Assembly (NCBI GenBank): GCA_001599935.1
Contig: BCIJ01000006.1
Location: 696,405 to 760,404, forward strand
Reading direction: 5' to 3'
DNA from: Holtermannia corniformis
Taxonomy: Eukaryota; Basidiomycota; Tremellomycetes; Holtermanniales
DNA: 64,000 bases
Below, piece after piece: positions 57,863-64,000 of this stretch; within the stretch, counting starts at the first letter, position 1, and each line of letters opens with the position of its first letter. The notes under the pieces are model-generated. The model saw only the letters and a program-made list of their open reading frames with translations, was not told the DNA's origin and ran no database searches. Made by a program: the position numbers and the translations under genes.

Positions 57863-59809
57863 ATGGCAGCACTCTCTCCAGACCAGCACGACGCTCTTGA
57901 TCAGCTGCACGCCATCACCGCTTCAGAATCAACCGGGGCCAGAGAGCGCGACGCTCGAGTCCTGCAAGACAATGGGTGGGATGTCCAGGTCGGTCGATCG
58001 CACCGTCGCGTCCTCAGAGCTGATCGAAAGCTCGTAGCGAGCGGTGGAGCAAATCTTCTCGATGGGTGCAACTGAAGACGAGCGGACAGACGGTGAACGA
58101 GCCAGTGCTTCGGGCAGGGGGATCCCACAGCTGCAAGTCGACGATAGTGGCGTGCGACCGTCAACTCGACCTGCAACGGCACCCAACAGCGCACCGCGAG
58201 CAGGCACTGGTACCACTCGCGTCGGCTTAGGACTCGGACGGGGTGGAGGACTCTGGCAGACTATGACGTGGCCGATCAACTTGGTCCTCGGCGTTCTCTG
58301 GGGCGGATGGTATTTCCTCAGTAAGCACCCTCATGCATCAAGTCCACCCCAGATAGTACTGACACAGCCTCGCAGTCCGCACTCTGCTCCCCCTCTCGCT
58401 CCTTCCCCACCTCCCGCGCTTCCTGCTGCCGCCCGCCCATTCAACATCAAGCACGCACCAACGCAACCCCTCGATCCCGCAAGATCCCATCTCGTGTGCT
58501 CGTCGCTTCATCAAGTCTTTGGCGGCACCGACCCAAGGCACGTACCCGGCGTTTGCGGTCGAGAGCTACAAGGATGCGTTGAAGCGTGCGAGGGCCGAGG
58601 CGAAAGTCGTGGCCGTCGTCCTGTGCTGCAGTGAGCACGAGGATGATGACGTCTTCAAGCGGTGTGTGACGATTCTGCAAGGAGACACCGAGCTGACGAT
58701 GGGCGATAGCGACGTGCTGGCGGACGACGAGCTGATCCGCGCATTCGAGGAGAATGATATGATCGTGTGGGGTGGCGACGTGATCGACCGCGAGGCGTAT
58801 CAAGGTGTGTGCCGTGCCTCTCTGCAGATTCTTGCGGCTTTTCGGCAAGCTTCACATGGCTCGTCGCGCCAACGAGCTTCACATGTCTCATCTAGGGATC
58901 GCACGCTGATCTATCCCAGTCGCAAAGACACTCCTGATCACGACCTACCCGTCCATCACGTTCCTCTCGCTCCTCCCACCTCCCGCCAGCACGACAAACT
59001 CATCGCGCACCCCGCGCCTTACAATCCTGACCACCCTGTCGGGCCCTCCAACATCCACGACTTCAACCTCGCAGATCCTGCAAACGATCCAGACGTCCAT
59101 CATCCCGCGCACGAGCTCGTACCTTGCCCGGCTCAAGCGCGACAGGCTAGTGCTGGAGGAGAGTCGCCGTCTCAGGCTGGAGCAGGACCAAGCGTTCCGG
59201 ATCGTTGAAGAGCGTGATCGCATCAGGATCACGCAGCGGCGCGAGGAGCGTGAGCGTGCCGAGCGGGACGAACGGGAACGCATCGACGCTGCCGAACGCG
59301 CAGACAGGGACAGAGTGGAGCAGTTGCATCGAGAGGAAGAGAAGAGGGAGAACGCAATGCTTTGGAGGCGGTATGCGCGCAAGCATCTTCTGCCAGCACA
59401 GCCCGCCGCCACCGAGAAACCCCTGCGCATCGGCCTCCGCCTCCCACACTCACCGACCCGGCACGTCCGCTTCTTCCCTCAGACTATCAACTCGACAACA
59501 CCCCTCTTCGTCTACGCCGAAACACTGCTGATCCCACCCGATCTCGATCCCTCCACCGATCCCGACACGCCACCGCCCGTCGGCGTATTCGATCCATACA
59601 CCGACGCGTTTCCGAATTTCAGGATCGTGACGAGCTTCCCGCGAAAGGCTGTGCAACTGATTCGCGAGGGAGACGAGGCGGCAGAACAGTGGAGGGTTGT
59701 AAAGGACATGGGCGGCGCGCTGGTCGTAGAGGTTGTGGAGGGGCGGAGATGGGGGCCACGGGGGGTCAAAGAGGAGAGTGAAAGTGAGAGCGAGGGGGAC
59801 AGTGATTAG
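57863..59809 (+). CDS. FAF2/UBXD8-like UBX-domain protein
   Basis: Adaptor of the Cdc48/p97 ATPase at the ER membrane or lipid droplets (ER-associated degradation). Order of parts: UBA-like N terminus (MAALSPDQHDALDQLHAITA; RDARVLQDNGWDVQ-RAVEQIF), a hydrophobic hairpin (TWPINLVLGVLWGGWYFL and RTLLPLSLLPHLPRFLLPP), then the thioredoxin-like UAS domain (FAVESYKDALKRARAEAKVV; AFEENDMIVWGGDV). A long charged coiled coil (59150-59380, Arg/Glu-rich) precedes the UBX domain: LRIGLRLPHSPTRHVRFFPQ, TDAFPNFRIVTSFPRKAVQL. The loop sequence FPRK stands where UBX domains have the FPR motif that binds p97, so this key contact is kept. The end is acidic (SESESEGDSD). Three introns are visible, near 58003, 58320 and 58805. 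Confidence 0.85.
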
Positions 59810-60056
59810 GCGGAATGCATGGATTTGGATCGCCAGCTGCTGATGCACGTTTCGAGGGTGGCGCGCTGATTGTGGAGACGCGGGGCCAAAGCAGCTCAGA
59901 GATGACGGTGAGAGTGAAGTGAAGAGCGGATAGAATCGGAGCGCAACAGGGTCTAGCCAGCCTGCACGACTGCAACGTCCGTTCTGCATGCTTCCGGTCA
60001 GTGAAGCACCCTATGGCTGTGCGCTATGCATTGCAGGTCAAAGACTACCAACGACT
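59810..60056. other. convergent 3' spacer, UBX gene / small family A
   Basis: About 250 nt between two stops. I see nothing in it. Confidence 0.35.
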
Positions 60057-60464
60057 TCAGTCGTATTGGATCACGGTCGTCGGGTCTACCGTACCACAGA
60101 TTTGGTCGATGATCCTCTCGACTTGAGCGCGATCGAGATTGAGATTCTCCGTAACATGGAGGTAACGGCCGGACACCTTGGTTTCTTTGTACGTGTACGT
60201 GTCGCCTGTGCACAAAAACTCGTGCACGGTACCGTCCGACTCGTCAAAGTGGAACGCGCGCTTGACGCTGTCGAGCTCTTTGGCCTTTGGTTTCCAGCGC
60301 GCATCGCGCGCCTTGATGGCTGCAATGAACGAGTCGGGGTCAGACGTGTAACGGCCTTCAGTCCTGAATTCCACCCGGTTGACGACCGTTGACGTGGTGT
60401 AACCCCCGCCGAAGAAATCGTACGAGGTCACTGCTCCGTTGGGTTGGTGTTCTGTGACTATCAT
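60057..60464 (-). CDS. small intronless family protein, member A
   Basis: 135 residues, single exon, family not recognised. I chose Met at 60464 because it aligns with the starts of members B and C; the frame is open to a Met at 60554, but that would pass through the promoter. Shared features with B and C: E-x-(N)P-x-G-x-V-T near the start (TEHQPNGAVTSYDFFGG), Y-TT-x-x-V-x-R, F-x-x-x-I-x-x-RD-x-RW (SFIAAIKARDARWKPKAKEL), a Y-x-Y strand, L-x-R-x-x-V-E-R-I, and the ending ICGTVDPTTVIQYD. No signal peptide or membrane helix, so cytosolic or nuclear. A TATA box lies about 70 nt upstream. It is the most diverged of the three. Confidence 0.7.
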   Translation of the reverse strand: MIVTEHQPNGAVTSYDFFGGGYTTSTVVNRVEFRTEGRYTSDPDSFIAAIKARDARWKPKAKELDSVKRAFHFDESDGTVHEFLCTGDTYTYKETKVSGRYLHVTENLNLDRAQVERIIDQICGTVDPTTVIQYD

Positions 60465-61431
60465 TTCTGAGACAAGTGCTCCCGGTGTGACTGTAGGAAG
60501 GTGGCTCACCGAGTGGCCACCTTGCGCGTTCTTATAAGACAGGTCGGAACGCACATCGGCAGATGCACATTGGTAGCGGCGGAAAGGAAGCCAACTCGCG
60601 TTGCTTTGTCAATGGGGGTTAGAGCATAACCCGGGATTACGGCGTTATGGCACCTCGCCACTCCCTCGAAATCCCTTTCGTCTCTTCTCCTTGCTCTTCT
60701 TCTCCCTATGTGCTCTGCCTCTCTGTTCTAGGGACGAGAGCACCATTTCGCGATCGTTTTTTTGCTCTGATCGGTCGATCACTCTTTCCAACCGATCCGC
60801 CGCCGTGTGATGGCGGCACCCGCTCCTGCCGCGCCGGCAGCCATCTGTCACGCCTACGGCCGTGCCACGTGCGGAGTGCGAAGGAGACCGCCTCGCGAGG
60901 TGCCACTGGTGCTATCGCACCACTGTCTGTGCGCTGCGGCTGTGCCGCCGCGCCCCTTGTCTTCGGCGTTGTCTCTTGTTGTATCTACATTGCTCGAATA
61001 TTATAGTGTTCTCACTCTATTCTCGCTCGTCAATCCTCAAGGTTCCTCGTAGTGCGGAACCTCGCTTTCCGCTGCGCAACTGAGAGTTTCCCTTTCGGAG
61101 GTAGATCTTTGCCGATCCCGCCTCGACCTCCCAGTCCTCGTCTTCCTTAGGCGAGGGCGTCACACCACCGTGGTCACATCGTGGCTGCCGAAAAGCAGCC
61201 ACCGGCCTGACGCGCAGTGAGTTGCACGCCGCGCTCGATATTGCATGGCGTGGGCGCCGTGATGCCGGCAGTAGTGCCGGCAAGTATCCTTTGACTAGGG
61301 CTGTGTATAGTAGCAGACAAAAGCGCATCTTCACGGGCAGGGCCGCTGTCCGTGAAATCACATAAAGCATACATCGAGCACAGCTTGTGTACGGCAAGTA
61401 TCCGACTCTGCCAAGGTGCTCGGCAGCACCA
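60465..61431. other. intergenic, 0.97 kb between members A and B
   Basis: Apart from the TATA box, it holds a pyrimidine-rich stretch (60650-60800), an inverted repeat GGGTTA-gagca-TAACCC at 60616-60632, and overlapping plus-strand frames (60647-61006, 60807-61052, 60862-61083). None of these starts or ends like a known protein; I do not call them. Confidence 0.35.
60531..60540 (-). promoter_or_regulatory. TATA box of family member A
   Basis: GTCTTATAAG on the minus strand, about 67-75 nt before the Met at 60464. This spacing suits a core promoter and argues that the longer frame from 60554 is not translated. Confidence 0.45.
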
Positions 61432-61827
61432 CTATTCATATTCCGTCATACCTGCCGGATCCCGGCCACGACAGATCTCGTTCATCGTCTGCTCCAGCAT
61501 CATTCGGTTCAGGACACCCTTGTCGATCCGCCCAAGACTGCTCTCCTGCGCGTACTTGTATTTGTCGGCGAAAGTGGTAAAGACGTGTCGTGTCCCACCC
61601 ATGGTGATCCAAAGGCGCGTCGCGTCACGGCAAGACGCAACTTCGGCCCAACGCGTGTCGCGAGCTTGTATCGCATTGACAAAGTCGTCAGTCGGGCAGT
61701 CGACCATCCCGAACGACTCGATCGTGGCGCGGTGAACCCGAGTCAGGGCTCTGTATTGACCACCCTGCACTGTCCACTCAGTGACAGTCCCGGACGGGTT
61801 GCGCTCGGAAACACGGATGAACGACAT
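61432..61827 (-). CDS. small intronless family protein, member B
   Basis: 131 residues, single exon. It starts MSFIRVSERNPSGTVTEWTV and ends NEICRGRDPAGMTEYE. Member C matches it closely over the full length: (S/T)ERNPSG-x-(V/I)-T-x-WTV, Y-x-A-x-T-x-V-x-RATIE, FVN-x-I-x-x-R-x-x-RW, RHVFTT-x-ADKY-x-Y, G-x-LNR-x-x-LEQ, and C-x-G-x-DP. The two are about 45 per cent identical by eye, with no gaps over long stretches, so the frame is under protein-level constraint. No signal peptide, no membrane helix, one or two Cys. Function unknown. A TATA-like gaatatatg lies about 115 nt upstream. Confidence 0.78.
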   Translation of the reverse strand: MSFIRVSERNPSGTVTEWTVQGGQYRALTRVHRATIESFGMVDCPTDDFVNAIQARDTRWAEVASCRDATRLWITMGGTRHVFTTFADKYKYAQESSLGRIDKGVLNRMMLEQTMNEICRGRDPAGMTEYE

Positions 61828-61940
61828 GTTGTTGGTAATTGCAATGGCTTGGGGCTGTGAAAAGACAACTCGGGGTTGACGCCTTGCGAGACTGCTAGAG
61901 TGCCAGCTTTAAGCTTTCCGGACCTGGTCGTGAAGCAGCG

Positions 61941-61950
61941 CATATATTCC
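61941..61950 (-). promoter_or_regulatory. TATA-like element upstream of member B
   Basis: GGAATATATG on the minus strand, about 115-125 nt before the Met at 61827. Confidence 0.35.
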
Positions 61951-62454
61951 GCACCCTTTGTTAGCAACAATCTTCCACTCTTTCTACCACCGAGATGGAT
62001 CACGATCCGAAGAAGATATCAATGGAGATGACTTCTTCCTCACCGGTCTCCATTGCAAGAACATCGATTTAAGCCAAAGTGATCTCAAATGCTCGGTCAC
62101 TGAAAGGATGAGCTGCGTCCTATTGCGCTGCGCTCGACAGAGATCCGGGAAAGAGATCCGCGTATCCTGCGGGGAAGACTGTACTTGCACGGTATCCCGG
62201 CGTTACCCGCAGCAAATCGGCTCCAAGACCGGAGAGCTGAAGAACTACGTGCAGTACCTTCCCCTTTCATCGATCCAGACCGGATCGTGGACTGAATGGT
62301 ACTTTGTGCGACTATCGCGCGGGCGCGGGATAGGCAAGTATCTAACCAAAAAGGGGTATGGTAGGCTCCTCTCCGAAACTGCGCATAGGCATGCTGATTT
62401 AAGCCGCTTAAAAGACCTCCGCACGTGGTCTAGTGCATTACAGAGCCCCCATGT

Positions 62455-62498
62455 AAAAGCGTTCTGCGCCCGCTATAAAAGCGTTCTGCGCCCGCTAT
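62455..62498 (+). repeat. 22-bp perfect tandem duplication
   Basis: AAAAGCGTTCTGCGCCCGCTAT occurs at 62455-62476 and again at 62477-62498 as two shorter-than-codon-multiple units (22 nt is not divisible by 3). The junction forms a TATAAAA box. Confidence 0.85.
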
Positions 62499-62702
62499 CA
62501 GTGCTGTTATCGGCATGTGCAATTTTATGTTGCGAAACAAGTGAGCACCCTTCGCCCTGTGAGACACCCTCGCGCATTCTGATGCTAAATCCAATGGGGA
62601 GAAAGTCCTTCGATTGTTACACAAGAGTTCCCGGCTACGTGAAGGAAAGGTTACAGCTCGTGTCATTCCGTAGGACAGTTGCATCTGCAGCCGTGATCCC
62701 CC

Positions 62703-63104
62703 TCAATTAATGTCATATTGTATGGCCTCTGTTGGATCGTTGCCTTCGCAGACACGATTGATGATCTGCTCAAGTTCGGACCTGTTCAGAAGACCGTGCT
62801 CAGCTTGGCCTCGATCATCCTGAAGGGTGTATCGGTACTTGTCAGCCGTGGTGGTGAAGACGTGTCGAGCTGTGCTGGTACAGATGCTGAAGGTATGAGC
62901 TACGTTCTGCGGGGCGATCCGCTCCCAACGTGCATTGCGTCTGACGATCTCATTGACAAAAGCTTCGACGGAGCACTTGAAGAGACCAGTGTTCTCGATC
63001 GTCGCGCGCTCTACGGCCGTCATTGCTGTGTACCAACCCTTGTAGACGGTCCACCTAGTGATGGAACCCGAAGGATTGCGTTCTGTCAATGAGATAGCGG
63101 ACAT
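62703..63104 (-). CDS. small intronless family protein, member C
   Basis: 133 residues, single exon. It starts MSAISLTERNPSGSITRWTV and ends NRVCEGNDPTEAIQYDIN. It is the clear sister of member B (see shared motifs there) and shares the DP-x-x-x-I-QYD ending with member A. The middle contains RRNARWERIAPQ and ARHVFTTTADKYRYTL. Predicted soluble, mixed alpha/beta. The order A, B, C on one strand, with about 0.9-1.0 kb between genes, fits tandem duplication. I do not recognise any known domain. Confidence 0.78.
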   Translation of the reverse strand: MSAISLTERNPSGSITRWTVYKGWYTAMTAVERATIENTGLFKCSVEAFVNEIVRRNARWERIAPQNVAHTFSICTSTARHVFTTTADKYRYTLQDDRGQAEHGLLNRSELEQIINRVCEGNDPTEAIQYDIN

Positions 63105-63473
63105 GCGCTGACGATGTGGGCGGTGCAGTAGGGTGAGAGATTACGGAAAAGTAGCGTTGGACGATGAGATGTTAGCAGAAGGCTATGTGCTGTAAGCATA
63201 CCGCGACATGCTGAGTAATAGCCTTCCTTTGTGCCAATAGTTGTCTTCTCACCGAGAGAAGCAGACTACCGGGGTGAGGCGCACCAGTGGTCGTGCTGAG
63301 TGCCAGGTCAGGCGGGTGGCTTGGACTGGATTACGGTCGAGTCTGGACAAGGTACCAAGCTGTGCATACATCTTGCTAATGTACGCTGTCAGGCAGCCCC
63401 TGCACGCATCTACCTCGGCAGCTTGCGTATACGCAGTGGTCTTGCTGTCCACCTTGAAGGCTCGGGCAACTCC
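63105..63473. other. intergenic, 0.37 kb
   Basis: Upstream of member C and downstream of the last small gene. I see no clear TATA box or other motif. Confidence 0.3.
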
Positions 63474-63767
63474 CTACTCCGAAGCAGGCGTGAAGCCCTT
63501 GTCGGTAAACCAGACGCTACTGCGCACCCTACCCAGGGCTTCCTTGTAGTCGCAGTCCTTCGTCTCTCCGACGGACTTGCCATCATCGGTCATGGCCCAC
63601 GTGTAGCCAACAGTGCCATCTTCGGTTTGCTTTTGCGTCAGCGTGAACACACGCTCCCGGCCTTTGTAGCTGGTAGTTATCGTCATGGTCTTCGCCTTAT
63701 CATCGATCTCAAGCTTCTTAATAATCCCACGGGCACCGCGCCTTTTGCTCTCAGAGGCGCTGGACAT
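63474..63767 (-). CDS. small intronless protein, possibly a distant neighbour family
   Basis: 97 residues from Met at 63767 (an in-frame Met at 63839 would give 121). Text includes RRGARGIIKKLEIDDKAKTM, TITTSYKGRERVFTLTQKQT, GYTWAMTDDGKSVGETKDCD and the end SSVWFTDKGFTPASE. The pattern is a small beta-strand-rich soluble protein. It shares size, strand and lack of introns with members A-C, and a loosely similar F-T strand, but I cannot align it with them convincingly. It may be a separate family or a far-diverged copy. Confidence 0.55.
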   Translation of the reverse strand: MSSASESKRRGARGIIKKLEIDDKAKTMTITTSYKGRERVFTLTQKQTEDGTVGYTWAMTDDGKSVGETKDCDYKEALGRVRSSVWFTDKGFTPASE

Positions 63768-64000
63768 GATGGTGATGGGACGAGTTCGGATGGGGAGTGG
63801 TGGTGGTAAGTGGCGAGAAGCCTGCTGACCAATCCTCACGCCTTTATCCGTCCAGACCCAGACCGGAGCTGCAACTTGTTAAAGGATGTAGTTGAACGGA
63901 GCTATGTGCAGGTGAGGCGCATGTACTCAACGAGTGGCTGCTAGCATGTTCTTCATAGCGCTGTCGGCCAGGTTTATCAGCGGACCACAGTGTGTGACCA
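63768..64000. other. right end of window
   Basis: Presumed promoter of the last small gene. Nothing else seen. Confidence 0.3.

Larger units (their letters stand above)
61828..62702. other. intergenic, 0.88 kb between members B and C
   Basis: A plus-strand frame of 250 codons (61958-62710) spans this gap but opens with TTG, lacks an early Met and runs across a 22-bp tandem duplication. Minus-strand frames do not resemble family members. I treat it as non-coding. Confidence 0.4.

Noticed and set aside
60647..61083. Overlapping plus-strand frames, one Cys-rich, between members A and B
   Set aside because: All three overlap each other, the Cys spacing fits no zinc-finger pattern I know, and there is no signal peptide with a sensible cleavage site.
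61958..62710. Plus-strand open frame of 250 codons between family members B and C
   Set aside because: It opens with TTG, has no early Met, no recognisable motif, and runs through a 22-bp tandem duplication that is not a multiple of three. At this GC content a frame of this length can occur by chance.
1..64000. tRNA genes, CRISPR arrays, telomere repeats, transposases
   Set aside because: I scanned by eye for B-box-like GGTTCGANNCC, regular spacer repeats, TTAGGG arrays and transposase or reverse-transcriptase text on both strands and found none. tRNAscan-SE and RepeatMasker would be decisive.

Overview
The window looks like nuclear DNA of a basidiomycete fungus. Every long conserved protein is fungal: SUP35/eRF3 with a Q/G/Y-rich N domain, MET30, an AXL2-like membrane protein, KAR5, UPF2, MCM7, a PPN2-like phosphatase and a GPI-type aspartic protease. 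Nearly all genes are cut by very short introns (most about 43-70 nt), with a gtgagt-like donor and a CTGAC/CTAAC branch site about 8-15 nt before the acceptor. Gene density, moderately high GC and this intron style suggest a compact-genome yeast-like basidiomycete, perhaps of Pucciniomycotina. That placement is an inference from style; I could not search databases. I found no rRNA, convincing tRNA, CRISPR array, transposase or reverse transcriptase.

Layout. 1-1.9 kb: sugar transporter of the major facilitator superfamily (minus strand, left end uncertain). 2.2-5.4 kb: AXL2-like cadherin-fold membrane protein (minus). 5.9-7.8 kb: two tandem GNAT acetyltransferases (plus). 7.8-11.1 kb: a gene-poor gap with G-rich tracts and a TAATC/GATTA motif cluster. 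11.1-18.8 kb: MET30 (SCF F-box/WD40), CKS1 and RPAP1 (plus). 19.1-23.4 kb: UPF2 (minus), divergent from a DCAF7/WDR68-type WD40 gene at 23.7-25.2 kb. 25.4-29.2 kb: a small CaaX protein, the karyogamy gene KAR5 and a small unknown (plus). 29.2-34.5 kb: an unknown gene and a long coiled-coil gene (minus). 34.6-39.1 kb: an ARC1/AIMP1-type tRNA-binding cofactor (minus) divergent from SUP35 (plus). 39.5-45.7 kb: a single-pass Ser-rich membrane protein and MCM7 (plus). 45.8-47.8 kb: NAPE-PLD-like metallo-beta-lactamase fold enzyme (minus). 48.1-52.4 kb: PPN2-like phosphatase and aspartic protease (plus). 52.6-57.5 kb: amino-acid/GABA-type permease (minus) with an exceptional 2.7 kb intron. 57.9-59.8 kb: FAF2-like UBX protein (plus). 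60.0-63.8 kb: a one-directional row of small intronless genes (minus), three of them clear paralogues of one unrecognised family.

Most of the window is housekeeping: replication (MCM7), cell cycle (CKS1), ubiquitin control (MET30, FAF2-like), RNA polymerase II assembly (RPAP1), translation and mRNA surveillance (ARC1-like, SUP35, UPF2). SUP35 and UPF2 act in the same termination/decay pathway, and ARC1-like and SUP35 share a divergent promoter. The most novel-looking material is the small-protein family at the right end, the outsized permease intron, the CaaX protein, and the convergent pair whose stop codons share one CTAG.
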